This document shows positions 17,690 to 26,262 of a stretch of DNA of 64,000 bases, piece by piece. Origin of the DNA: Haloactinospora alba. Lineage in GTDB: Bacteria; Actinomycetota; Actinomycetes; Streptosporangiales; Streptosporangiaceae. Every line of letters begins with the position of its first letter. Within the stretch, counting starts at the first letter, position 1. A program made the position numbers and the translations under genes. The notes below the pieces were generated by a model. The model saw only the letters and a program-made list of their open reading frames with translations, did no database searches and had not been told where the DNA came from. Location: positions 1,783,501-1,847,500 of the forward strand of contig NZ_VFQC01000001.1 of NCBI RefSeq assembly GCF_006717075.1, in the 5' to 3' direction.

Positions 17690-18217
17690 TCAGGCGGAGA
17701 GTGCAGCGATGAAGGGTTCACGCACCGCGGGGTCGCATCGTGCCGCTTCCAGTACGCGCTTTTCCCTGTTCGGGTCGGGGCCGGCCTCATGGTCGCTCCC
17801 CTCCCCCACGGCGACCGGCATGGAGGAGATCCCGTCCCACTCCGGAGTGTGCGGGAACGTCACGTCGATCGTGACACGTTCCCCTTCCACCGCGACGGTG
17901 AGGTACCGGTGCACGTCCCACAGACCGTTCTCCGGGACGGCGGAGGCCGCTTTCTCACCGAAACGCCCCCGTGCCAGTTCCGGGGTGCACCGGTAGACCC
18001 GGTGCACCAGCCGCGGTTGGGCCTGCGGCCAGCGTTCGGCGACAACCGAGGACAGCAGTTCGTGCTTGGTGGAGCTGGTCCCGCGCCACTCCGCGAGGAC
18101 CGCCTGTGCTGTGGGCTCGCTGGGGCGCCCGTGCGGGATGGCGTGTACGGCCCGAACCACCTCGGCAAGGGAGGGTTGGGGGGAGATACCAGCTTGCGCG
18201 ACCAGAGCCTCGAACAT
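17690..18217 (-). CDS. transglutaminase-like protein lacking the catalytic cysteine
   Basis: A 175-residue soluble protein. Residues about 46-56 read RGTSSTKHELL, at the place where transglutaminase-like proteins have a G-x-C-x-x-K/A-x-L segment. DVHRYLTVAVEGERVTIDVTF resembles the His and Asp strands of that fold. The expected Cys is Ser here, so it is probably inactive as a thiol enzyme. The fold assignment is my inference and an unrelated hypothetical family is possible. ATG 18217 has no clear ribosome-binding site and may be leaderless. Confidence 0.55.
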   Translation of the reverse strand: MFEALVAQAGISPQPSLAEVVRAVHAIPHGRPSEPTAQAVLAEWRGTSSTKHELLSSVVAERWPQAQPRLVHRVYRCTPELARGRFGEKAASAVPENGLWDVHRYLTVAVEGERVTIDVTFPHTPEWDGISSMPVAVGEGSDHEAGPDPNREKRVLEAARCDPAVREPFIAALSA

Positions 18218-18333
18218 GGAGGCTAGGGTAACGAAGACCCGGCGGCCAGGGTAGTGCGGGCCCGTGGCGGGGGAAGAAGGGAACTGCTCCGGAGACCGTT
18301 TTCCGGTCCCACTGGGCTGTTGGGCCGCCCGCG

Positions 18334-18371
18334 GGGCTTCTCCCGGAGCCCAACGGCCCCGGGAGAAGCCC
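18334..18371 (-). terminator. terminator of ohrR-ohr
   Basis: GGGCTTCTCCCGG at 18334-18346 pairs with CCGGGAGAAGCCC at 18359-18371, a perfect 13-base stem with a 12-base loop, beginning 13 bases after the ohr stop. Confidence 0.8.
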
Positions 18372-18384
18372 GGTAGCAGCCCAG

Positions 18385-18807
18385 TCAGGATGTGACGGCG
18401 GTGACCGTCACGTCGATGTTGCCACGGGTCGCCCTCGAGTAGGGGCACGCCTGGTGGGCGGCGTCCACGAGCTTCTGCGCCTCCGCCTGGTCCTTGCCGG
18501 GCAGGTTCACGGTCAGCTCCACCGCGAGAGCCATCCCGTCCTCCTCGCGGCCGAGGCTGACGTTGGCGTTGACCGTGGAGTTCTCGACCGAGGCCTTGGC
18601 CTCACGCGCGACCTTCTTCAGCGCGCCGTGGAAGCAGGCGGCGTAGCCCACGGCGAAGAGCTGCTCCGGGTTCGTCCCCGGGCCGTCGTCCCCGCCCAGA
18701 CCTTTGGGCACGGACAGGTCGACGTTGAGCCGGTCGTCACTGGTACTGCCCTTACCGGTGCGGCCCTCGCCCTCAACGGTCGCGTCGGCAGTGTAGAGAA
18801 CGTTCAC
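18385..18807 (-). CDS. ohr: organic hydroperoxide resistance protein Ohr
   Basis: A 140-residue Ohr/OsmC-family thiol peroxidase that reduces fatty-acid and other organic hydroperoxides in the cytoplasm. The two redox cysteines are Cys58 (AACFHGAL) and Cys121 (ACPYSRATRGN), with the conserved arginine near residue 17 (GRTGKG). Starts at GTG 18807 with GAGGGAGA upstream. It lies 10 bases after ohrR, forming the standard regulator-enzyme unit. Derepression upon OhrR oxidation is known for the family. Confidence 0.95.
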   Translation of the reverse strand: MNVLYTADATVEGEGRTGKGSTSDDRLNVDLSVPKGLGGDDGPGTNPEQLFAVGYAACFHGALKKVAREAKASVENSTVNANVSLGREEDGMALAVELTVNLPGKDQAEAQKLVDAAHQACPYSRATRGNIDVTVTAVTS

Positions 18808-18817
18808 GTTGTCTCCC

Positions 18818-19315
18818 TCAGTGTTCCTTGTTGGATGTGGGTTCCGTCGAAGCACGCACCTCCACGGATGCGGCTTCGGCTGAGGAGGTCACCCGTTCGA
18901 GCAGGGAGCGTAGTTCGGGGATCCTGTTCTCCGGGATCCCGGACGAGCACAACACGTGGTGTGGAATGTGCTCGACGCTGTCCCGCAGCGCTGTCCCCCG
19001 CTGGGTGAGAGCCACGCGGACGACCCGTTCGTCCTGGGAACTGCGGATCCGCCGCACGAGACCGCTGGTCTCCAGACGGCGCAGCAGCGGCGAGAGCGTG
19101 CCCGAGTCAAGCCGCAGTCGCTCCCCGAGCTCCTTGACGGGCACGGTCCCCTGCTCCCATAGCACCAACATCACCAGGTACTGCGGGTAGGTCAGGCCGG
19201 TTCCGGCCAGGAGCTCACGGTACAGCCCGGTCAATGCTCGGGATGCCGAGTACACCGCGAAGCACAGTTGTGCCTGTAGCGCTAGCGGGTCGTCTGGTTC
19301 CGGTGCGTTGGACAT
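18818..19315 (-). CDS. ohrR: MarR-family peroxide sensor OhrR
   Basis: A 165-residue winged-helix MarR protein. The N-terminal sensing cysteine is present at Cys18 (QLCFAVYSASRALT), followed by the Tyr-rich helix LTYPQYLVMLVLWE, the recognition helix LRLDSGTLSPLLRRLE and the wing SSQDERVVRVALT. In this family oxidation of the cysteine by organic peroxide releases the repressor from DNA. It is the first gene of ohrR-ohr. A palindrome TTGTGCACAA lies 40 bases upstream. Confidence 0.94.
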   Translation of the reverse strand: MSNAPEPDDPLALQAQLCFAVYSASRALTGLYRELLAGTGLTYPQYLVMLVLWEQGTVPVKELGERLRLDSGTLSPLLRRLETSGLVRRIRSSQDERVVRVALTQRGTALRDSVEHIPHHVLCSSGIPENRIPELRSLLERVTSSAEAASVEVRASTEPTSNKEH

Positions 19316-19354
19316 GCTCTCTTGCCCTCCTCATTGAGGACCCTACCAGTCTTT

Positions 19355-19364
19355 ATTGTGCACA
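19355..19364. promoter_or_regulatory. candidate OhrR operator
   Basis: TTGTGCACAA, a perfect 10-base palindrome in an A+T-rich stretch 40 bases upstream of ohrR, in its likely promoter. MarR-family operators are of this type and autoregulation is usual. Confidence 0.5.
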
Positions 19365-19486
19365 ACTTTGTTGGGGGCAACCAAAAATTTGACTTTACGA
19401 TGTAGATTCATAATGTTGGGCAGGGCGTCCCGGTTTCCCGGCATCCGGCCGCGGTCCGGTACAGGACCGACCACGCGGCCGAGACG

Positions 19487-21877
19487 CTAGATCGCCCGCC
19501 AACGCTGCAGGAGGTGGAAGGCTCCCCAGCCGGGAAGAACCGGAAGCCAGAACGTCAGGACCCGGAACAGCAGGACGGCCGGAAGCGCGATGGCCGCGGG
19601 AACGGAGGCCACCGTGGTGAGCCCTCCGAGCAGCGCCGCCTCGACCGCACCCAACCCTCCCGGGGAGGGAGCTGCCGAGCCGATCGCGTTGCCGGCCAGG
19701 AACACCACCGCGACCGCCGCCACGCTCGCTTTGCCGCCGAAGGCCGCGACGGAGAAGTGGAGACAGAGCACGAACCCAACGGTGAGCAGCAGGGTTCCGC
19801 CCACCCCCATCGCGAGTTTCCCCGGACGCTGTAGCAGGTCGAGCAGCTGCGGAAGCACCCCCCGGAAATAGGGGCGGAGGCGTTCCAGGATCGCCCGGCG
19901 CAGCACAGGGAACAGAAGCACGGTCGCGCTCAGAGCCGACAGGGACACGCTCACGACGATGACCGTGGCCGAGGGGGAGAAGTCGGCGACATAGTCCGTT
20001 CCGGTGAGGTAGGCGCACACCAGCAGCAGCGGAACATGGACCAGAAGCCCCGCGGCCTGGGAGAGTCCCACCGCGGCTATGGCCACTCCCGTCGACGCGC
20101 CGCTCTGCGTCACATAGCGGGTGTTCAGCGCGAGCGCACCCACGCTCGCCGGGGCGGCGATCCGTAGGAACGACGCCGCGTACTGCACCAGAACCGTCCG
20201 CCACAGTCCCAACCGGAGCGGAACGAATCCCATGAGGGCCATGGCCGCGGCGAGCATGCACACCAGGGAAGCGACGAAAGCGGCCGAGGCCCACCCGGGT
20301 TCGGCACCGGTGATCGTGGAAAAGTCCACGTCCGCGAGCTGGTAGGCGAAAACTATCCCGACCACGGTGGCAGCGATGACGCTGACCACGGTCCGGGGAC
20401 GCATCCGTTCGATGCGGGCCGGTCTCGCCGGAGCTTCCGGGGCGATCAGCGCGATCTGCTCCCGTACGCCGCTGAGGAGCCGTGGGTGAGTGGTCAGGCG
20501 GCGGCGTAGTGCCAACGGTAGTCCCGCGGGCTGCACGAAGGGCAGAACGCCGGCCACGGGAGGCACCCCCAGAACCCGTACGGCGGAGGCCACGGCGCGT
20601 TCCGCCCCCACACGCATCGCCAACACGGTCAGCAGGGCCGCCACGTCCAGGGACATCTTGAGTGGTGCGGCGGCGAGACTCCCGCCGTACACGCCGAGGA
20701 AGGTGGGACGTCCGTTCATCTGCCAGCCGAGGGTGTCGCCGTTGATGCCGTTGTGGGCGACGCGGTGCCGGTGCAGGAGGTCAAGCTCGCTCCACACGGC
20801 GTCGAGGCTCTCCTCGGTGAGGTCGGAGGCGGTGGTGTCGTCCAATGACCGGACACGGCGGTGCTCCCGCACGAGCACCGCCGTCTGGGGACCGAGTTCC
20901 CCGATGGCGATCAGACGCGGGACAGCGGCCCCGGCGGAGCGCGCGGCCGACTCCAACAGGGCGGCGTGTTCCACGCGTCGACGCAGTCCCAGCAGTACCG
21001 GTGGGGCGGCCGACTGGCGCAGCATGGCGATGCCGAGCAGACGCCTCCCGAGGCGTGCGGTGTCGTTGGCGTGCATCAGCATGATGTCCAGGCGGCGGTC
21101 AACGGTGTCCACACTGAGGTGCTGGTTTCCCTCCTGATCGTCCTCGGACGGGGTGATCTCGAGTGGTTCGAGGCCGAACCGACGCAGTTCCCGCACCAGT
21201 TGGCCGGTGATGGAGGCCGGTTGGGACATTCCCACGGCGTAGCTGGTGCCCGTGGCACAGGTCAGTCCGACCACGATGGTCAGTAGCAGGCTGACCGCAG
21301 TGGTGATCCCCGCGAACAGGACCGAGACGGCGGTGACCGTGATGCCGAGCCACATCGCTGTACGCACGCGGGGGACGTGATCGGGCGCCAGTGCGCCCAC
21401 GTAGGCAACGGCGGCGGCGATGTAGGCGTGCAGGGCGATGGTGAAGACGCTGTGCGTGTCCGACGTGGCCAGCACCTCGGGCGGCCCTCCGGGGCCGGAC
21501 GCCGCGAGCACTGCGGCGTTGAGCATGCCCGTGGCGCCGTAGCCACAGATTCCGGCGACGATCCCGCGCACAAGCTGGCGGAGCTGCTTCCGGAGGAGCC
21601 GTTCCACGGTTACCACGCTGATCAGCACCAGAACGGTGAGGTTGGCCGCTCCCGCTATCAGCGCCATCAGAGAGGGGGAGATCAGCGCACGAAGCTCCTC
21701 CGGGTCGGCGGTTCCCGTGTCCTCTGCGGGGATCTCGGCGACCAGCAGGACAAGCGCGACCAACAACGTCCCGGCGAGGGCGAGCAGCAGGTCCTGTGTT
21801 CTGCGTGCGGTCGGTTGGCTGTCTTCGAGTGTTCTCATCGCGCCCTGCGTCGGGGGTGTTTTTCCTCCTGGCTCCAC
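19487..21877 (-). CDS. UPF0104 (LPG-synthase-like) membrane protein with internal kinase-like domain
   Basis: A 796-residue integral membrane protein. About seven N-terminal spans (residues 30-230) are followed by a cytosolic region near 260-450 that looks kinase-derived (LDLLHRHRVAHNGINGDTL, SLDVAALLTVLAMRVGAERA) but lacks HRD and DFG residues. The C-terminal half is a UPF0104/MprF-type flippase domain ending in AAPSPGGLGAVEAALLGGL and a PAIALPAVLLFRVLTFWLP span. A role in lipid or polyisoprenoid transport is inferred. The start is uncertain: GTG 21877 or ATG 21838 (MRTLEDSQ). Confidence 0.85.
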   Translation of the reverse strand: MEPGGKTPPTQGAMRTLEDSQPTARRTQDLLLALAGTLLVALVLLVAEIPAEDTGTADPEELRALISPSLMALIAGAANLTVLVLISVVTVERLLRKQLRQLVRGIVAGICGYGATGMLNAAVLAASGPGGPPEVLATSDTHSVFTIALHAYIAAAVAYVGALAPDHVPRVRTAMWLGITVTAVSVLFAGITTAVSLLLTIVVGLTCATGTSYAVGMSQPASITGQLVRELRRFGLEPLEITPSEDDQEGNQHLSVDTVDRRLDIMLMHANDTARLGRRLLGIAMLRQSAAPPVLLGLRRRVEHAALLESAARSAGAAVPRLIAIGELGPQTAVLVREHRRVRSLDDTTASDLTEESLDAVWSELDLLHRHRVAHNGINGDTLGWQMNGRPTFLGVYGGSLAAAPLKMSLDVAALLTVLAMRVGAERAVASAVRVLGVPPVAGVLPFVQPAGLPLALRRRLTTHPRLLSGVREQIALIAPEAPARPARIERMRPRTVVSVIAATVVGIVFAYQLADVDFSTITGAEPGWASAAFVASLVCMLAAAMALMGFVPLRLGLWRTVLVQYAASFLRIAAPASVGALALNTRYVTQSGASTGVAIAAVGLSQAAGLLVHVPLLLVCAYLTGTDYVADFSPSATVIVVSVSLSALSATVLLFPVLRRAILERLRPYFRGVLPQLLDLLQRPGKLAMGVGGTLLLTVGFVLCLHFSVAAFGGKASVAAVAVVFLAGNAIGSAAPSPGGLGAVEAALLGGLTTVASVPAAIALPAVLLFRVLTFWLPVLPGWGAFHLLQRWRAI

Positions 21878-22159
21878 GTTTCCAGCGTGCCCGACGCGTC
21901 TGCCTTTCGGGGGTTGGGTGGGGGCGTGTTCGGGGGTTTCCCCGTCGCGGGGGTTTGGTGGTTTCGGCTTCCGGCAGCACGACAGTCCCCCGCCGACAAG
22001 TGAGCTTTTTCCTGAATGAAGAAATTTGTACTTTAAGCCCGGATTGTGGAGCTGCTTTCGGGATTTCTGCCGCGTCCTCCTATGGCCACCATGATGTTTC
22101 GCACCCGAGAATGAGGGCTACGTGAGCAGAAAACCCACCAAGAGCAATGGAGCACTTCG

Positions 22160-23734
22160 GTGACCGAGACAACCTCTGCCCAGTCTCCCGCCGACCTTCG
22201 GTCCGTGATCGGCGGTGTCCCCCTGCAGCGCGCGGACCGCCCCATGGCCAACACCAATCCCTCGCTGACGGAGGAGGTGTTGGCCCACGTCAGCCTTGCC
22301 GACCGGGGGGACTTCTCCTCGGCGTGCCGCACCGCGAAGCAGGCCCAACAGGAGTGGGCGCGGACTCCCGCTCCCATCCGTGGCCAGGTCATCGGTAACA
22401 TCGCCGACCTGGCCACGGCCAACAAGGAGGCGTTGTCCCGCGCGGTGACCCGCGATATCGGAAAGACCCTCACGGAGGCGCGCGGTGAGGTTCAGGAGGT
22501 CATAGACACATGCGAGTTCTTCCGCAGTGAGGGACGCCGGTTGTATGGCCATACCGTCCCTTCGGAGATGCCGGACAAACAGCTGTTCACGTTCCGTGAC
22601 CCGCTGGGTGTGGCCGCTGTCATCACGGCGGGGAACTTCCCCGTGGCTGTTCCCTCGTGGTACATCGTCCCTGCCCTCCTCACCGGAAACACGGTCGTGT
22701 GGAAGCCGGCCGAATATTCCGCCTCCTGCGCCTGGGTGCTCTACGAGGTGTTCTCCCGCGCGGGGCTCCCCCCGGGTGTGCTGAACATCGTCTACTGCGA
22801 GGGAGAGGAGGCGTTCGCGGGGCTGAGCGACGCCCTCGACGAGGGACTCGTTGACAAGGTCGGCTTCACCGGCTCCACCACGGTGGGCTCCCGCATCGGG
22901 GAACTGTGCGGCCGTCACCTCCAGACCCCCTGTCTCGAGCTCGGGGGCAAGAACCCCATGGTTGTCACGGAGGACGCCGATGTGGAGCTGGCGGCCGAGG
23001 GAGCGCTGTTCTCCGGATTCGGCACCGCCGGACAGCGGTGCACCTCGTTGGGAACCGCGATCGTGCACGAGTCGGTCTACGAGCGGTTCATCAGCCTGCT
23101 CACGGAGGCGACCGCCTCAGCTGCGGTGGGGGATCCCACCCGCGACGTGCTCTACGGACCGATGATCAACGAGCGTTTCGCGGAGCGTTACGAGGGCTTC
23201 CTCAACTGGATCAGTGACCACCATCGGGTTCTGGGGTCAACGGCGACCGGAAGGATCACCCCCGCCCGTCCGCGGGAGGGGTTCGTCGGAGACCCGGAAT
23301 CGGGCTTCTTCTACCATCCGGTGATCCTGGACGGGGTGCGTCCCAGCGACAAGGTATTCACGGAGGAGACCTTCGGCCCCATCATCGGCGTGACCACCTA
23401 CCGGCACCTCGAGGAAGCGATCGAACTGTCCAACCTCCCCGGTTACGGCCTGTCAAGCGCGGTATACACCACTGACCCACGAACGGCGTTCACGTTCCGT
23501 TCCGGTGTCGGAGCGGGCATGGTCAGTGTCAACAACTCCACCTCGGGTGCCGAGGCGCACATGCCGTTCGGTGGGAACGGCCGTTCCGGCAACGGTGGAC
23601 GGCTGTCCGGCACCTGGGTACTGGACCAGTTCACCCGGTGGCGGTCGATGAACTGGGACTACTCCGGCAAGCTCCAGAAAGCGCAGATGGACGTTGCCCA
23701 GATAGAGGCGGACATGAGTTTCCGGTTGGAGTGA
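22160..23734 (+). CDS. aldehyde dehydrogenase family protein
   Basis: A 524-residue NAD(P)+-dependent aldehyde dehydrogenase. General base Glu is in ELGGKNP near residue 259 and the nucleophilic Cys in GQRCTS near 293. The cofactor region GNFPVAVPSWYIVPALLTGN and the late motif EETFGPIIGV are present. The C-terminal GGNGRSGNGG and LDQFTRWRSMNWDY block suggests the semialdehyde dehydrogenase branch (aminoadipate or piperideine-6-carboxylate type), but substrate is unproven. GTG 22160 follows GGAG. A strong hairpin terminator starts 5 bases after the stop. Confidence 0.92.
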   Translation: MTETTSAQSPADLRSVIGGVPLQRADRPMANTNPSLTEEVLAHVSLADRGDFSSACRTAKQAQQEWARTPAPIRGQVIGNIADLATANKEALSRAVTRDIGKTLTEARGEVQEVIDTCEFFRSEGRRLYGHTVPSEMPDKQLFTFRDPLGVAAVITAGNFPVAVPSWYIVPALLTGNTVVWKPAEYSASCAWVLYEVFSRAGLPPGVLNIVYCEGEEAFAGLSDALDEGLVDKVGFTGSTTVGSRIGELCGRHLQTPCLELGGKNPMVVTEDADVELAAEGALFSGFGTAGQRCTSLGTAIVHESVYERFISLLTEATASAAVGDPTRDVLYGPMINERFAERYEGFLNWISDHHRVLGSTATGRITPARPREGFVGDPESGFFYHPVILDGVRPSDKVFTEETFGPIIGVTTYRHLEEAIELSNLPGYGLSSAVYTTDPRTAFTFRSGVGAGMVSVNNSTSGAEAHMPFGGNGRSGNGGRLSGTWVLDQFTRWRSMNWDYSGKLQKAQMDVAQIEADMSFRLE

Positions 23735-24065
23735 CGACACCGGCGTACCGTCGTGCTTCCGTGGTGGTACGACGGTACGCCGGAGGGGCCATGGCAGGGT
23801 GGGGGCATTGTCCCGGCCCGAAGCGGCGGACGACGCTCCGGGATGCTCGGCCCGGGACGGAGACGTAGCCCGCCGGGGTTCTCCGCCCCCGGGCGGAGGC
23901 GGTCAACCCGCCGGAACGACCGCTACCAGCGCGAGCCACGCGCGGGCAAGGTCGGCCGGTGGGCGCGGTCCCCGACCGACGGCGGGGGCGTCCGCTCCGG
24001 AGACCGGATGCGCGGTAAACTCCGCACCGATCTCGAAGCCCTGCCGCCGCTTCAGTCTGGAAAAG
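23735..24065. other. intergenic region with terminator
   Basis: Apart from the hairpin at 23740-23783 this G+C-rich stretch holds no recognisable gene. Its open frames are Arg/Gly-rich continuations of the downstream gene's frame or shadows. Confidence 0.5.
23740..23783 (+). terminator. terminator of the aldehyde dehydrogenase gene
   Basis: CCGGCGTACCGTCGT at 23740-23754 is perfectly complementary to ACGACGGTACGCCGG at 23769-23783, a 15-base stem with a 14-base loop. Confidence 0.85.
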
Positions 24066-25211
24066 ATGAGTGCCACCACAGCGACCGTCGAGGAATCCCG
24101 CGCCGAGCTGGAGACACCGCAGCTCATCCTACGCCGCTCCGGGTTCGCCGCGGCCGCTCCCCTGTTCTCCGCCGACCTCGCCGCGGCCAGCGACCTGGAC
24201 CAGGCCACCCAAACTGTGTCCTCACACGGCCGCAGACTCTGGTCGGAGGCCGCCCGCCAAGAGACGACCGACGACCGGGTTCTCTACTGGGCCCGGTTGG
24301 CGCTCATCGCACGGCTCCGGTCCTGGCAACCGTCCTTCCAACTCGGACAACGGGACCGGGCCGCTCTGATCACCCGGCTGGAACACGCCTCCCGTGGACA
24401 CGACGACCTGGTCTTCCCGCCGGACGACCGGTTGCTCGGCGTCATCGTGACCGGCTTCGACCCGTGCGGCCTCGACGCCGACATCCGAGCTTCCAACTCC
24501 TCGGGGGTCGCGGCGCTCGCCCTGCACGGCGCCACCTTCGACCTCGATGGACACACCGTGGTGGTACGCACGGCGCTCTTCCCGGTGCGGTGGCGCGACT
24601 TCACCGGCGGGATGGTGGAGAGCGCCCTGTCCCCGCACTACACCGGAGGCGACGGCGGCACGGCGCCGGCGAACGCCGTCGTCGCCCTCGGCCAGGGGGA
24701 CGAGGATTGCTTCGTCCTGGAAACACACAGCGCGGCGTGGCGCAGCGACGCCGCAGACAACGAGGATGTGCGGGCTCCCGGGCCGGTGCCTCTCACCGGG
24801 TCCGGGACCCCGGGGCCGCAGTGGGCCCGCTCCTCACTGCCGCACCGGACCATGGTCACCGAGTCCTCCGGAAACGTTCCGGTGCGGGAGAACACCTCCG
24901 TCGTCGAGGTTCCGGCCGGTTCGGAGGAACCAGTCCTCAGGAGCGACGGCCCTACCGCGGGATCCCGGGCCCGGGAGGGCTCCGGTGGGAACGGACTGTT
25001 CAACGAGCTCGCCTACCGCGGTGCGGTGCTCCGGGACGCCGCGAGCCGGAACGTTCCCACCGGCCATATCCGGACTCCCCCGCTACGGTCCGGCTCCGAC
25101 GAGAGGCGGGAAACCACCGGTCCTGGTATCGGGATCTCCCGTGCCGAACTCGTCGAACAGGTACGCGGCATGGTCCCCGCCGCGTTGGGCGGAAGCACGG
25201 ACACCGACTGA
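24066..25211 (+). CDS. pyroglutamyl-peptidase-like protein without the catalytic cysteine
   Basis: A 381-residue protein. IVTGFDPCGLDADIRASNSS near residue 126 matches the start of peptidase family C15 (VTGF-PFG...NPS), and CFVLETHSAAWRSDAADNED near 214 matches the loop that carries the catalytic Glu. Where C15 enzymes have VCN-x-x-x-Y and then GFIHVP, this protein reads LFNELAYR near 311 and TGHIRTP near 331, so the Cys is Phe and the His is displaced. It has an extra N-terminal 120 residues and a linker insert. Probably a non-peptidase relative. ATG 24066 is chosen by homology and the RBS is weak. Confidence 0.65.
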   Translation: MSATTATVEESRAELETPQLILRRSGFAAAAPLFSADLAAASDLDQATQTVSSHGRRLWSEAARQETTDDRVLYWARLALIARLRSWQPSFQLGQRDRAALITRLEHASRGHDDLVFPPDDRLLGVIVTGFDPCGLDADIRASNSSGVAALALHGATFDLDGHTVVVRTALFPVRWRDFTGGMVESALSPHYTGGDGGTAPANAVVALGQGDEDCFVLETHSAAWRSDAADNEDVRAPGPVPLTGSGTPGPQWARSSLPHRTMVTESSGNVPVRENTSVVEVPAGSEEPVLRSDGPTAGSRAREGSGGNGLFNELAYRGAVLRDAASRNVPTGHIRTPPLRSGSDERRETTGPGIGISRAELVEQVRGMVPAALGGSTDTD

Positions 25212-25314
25212 GGCGACGACCGTGCGTGCCCGCTGGCCGACTGCGACCGCTGTGGGGGACCCGCGGCGTGACCGCGTGTGGGCTTCCCGCGCCCCGGGGC
25301 AGCGGCGGTGATGG

Positions 25315-25343
25315 GGCGTGGTGGCGGCGAGCACCACCACGCC
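25315..25343. terminator. bidirectional hairpin between convergent genes
   Basis: GGCGTGGTGG at 25315-25324 pairs with CCACCACGCC at 25334-25343 around a 9-base loop, between the stops at 25211 (+) and 25351 (-). Confidence 0.65.
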
Positions 25344-25350
25344 TGTCGCG

Positions 25351-25800
25351 TCAGTACGAGTAACTGGAGTCGTAGTCGTAGTAGTAGTCGTAGTAACCGG
25401 GAGTGTCCCACCCCATCGCGAATACCAGTATGAGGTAAACGATCCCGAACAGGATGCAGAGGCCGAACAGGATCCACGACGCGAGGGTGCAGCCACGCGA
25501 GGCCTTGGGGTTACTGTTCACCATGGTCAGGCCGATGATGGCCAGGATCAGCCCGACGAGGGTGCCCCCGCAGCAGCAGAAGAGCCCTACCGCGTTGGCG
25601 ATCAGGGCGCCGATGGCACTGCCCTGGCTGGCTGGCTTCTCGTTTCCCTGCTGCGGACCGGGGGGTGGTGGGGGTGGGGGGCCTCCGGGAGGACCTCCGG
25701 GCGGGGGGCCACCGGGCGGGGGGCCACCGGGCGGAGGAGGCGGCGCTCCCCAGCCCCCGTTGTTCGGTGGTGGTTGTCCAGGACCTGGACCGTAACTCAT
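25351..25800 (-). CDS. proline-rich DUF4190-like membrane protein
   Basis: A 149-residue protein. Residues 1-50 are almost only Pro and Gly with PPGGPP repeats, a flexible cytoplasmic arm. Two membrane spans follow (IGALIANAVGLFCCCGGTL and ASWILFGLCILFGIVYLILV), then a Tyr/Asp-rich tail. This architecture is common in actinobacteria (DUF4190 and similar) and often appears in secretion or division contexts, with no defined function. ATG 25800 has GGGGGGAGAAC upstream. The low-complexity DNA at 25670-25740 may mispair. Confidence 0.8.
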   Translation of the reverse strand: MSYGPGPGQPPPNNGGWGAPPPPPGGPPPGGPPPGGPPGGPPPPPPPGPQQGNEKPASQGSAIGALIANAVGLFCCCGGTLVGLILAIIGLTMVNSNPKASRGCTLASWILFGLCILFGIVYLILVFAMGWDTPGYYDYYYDYDSSYSY

Positions 25801-26262
25801 GATGCGTTCTCCCCCCTTGGGAAGGATGCTTGGGGATTCGTCGCTTGATGGTCTCAGGTCAGATGTGTGGGTGCGTGCTGTGGTTCCATGTGACGTGGGT
25901 TTTGTTATGGAATCGGAGAAGTTGCCATACCAGTTCCTTTACAGTGTAGATTCTTCTGGGACTGCAACTGGGACGCGAGAAGAGTGGGTCCGCGGGTCAT
26001 GGGAGGGAGCTCCGCCAGAGGCGGCGACCGGCAGGGCGCAATCCGGCCCCGCCGACCCCGCGACCACCACTCGCGGCCGCCCGCCCATCAGAGCCTCCAC
26101 CGCGCGTCCTGTCGCGGACCGGCGTTGTTCCTCCGGGGCCGGACGGCATGCCAGCGCCTGGACCCTCCGGAACGGGGCCGCCGCCACGGAGGGTCGAGAT
26201 ACGCCGGACGCGCCACGGCACCGGGTCCGACCGAGCGGGGCGCCGAACGGAGCCACCCGGCG
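25801..26262. other. intergenic region, promoter of the proline-rich gene
   Basis: Positions 25850-25965 are A+T-richer and should hold the leftward promoter. 25970-26262 is G+C-rich, open in several frames, and without a protein-like translation. I see no tRNA or repeat. Confidence 0.45.

Noticed and set aside
25670-25740. Short tandem CCGGGCGGGGGGCCA-type repeats as a DNA repeat element
   Set aside because: They encode the Pro/Gly arm of a real membrane protein and are explained by its amino-acid repeats.
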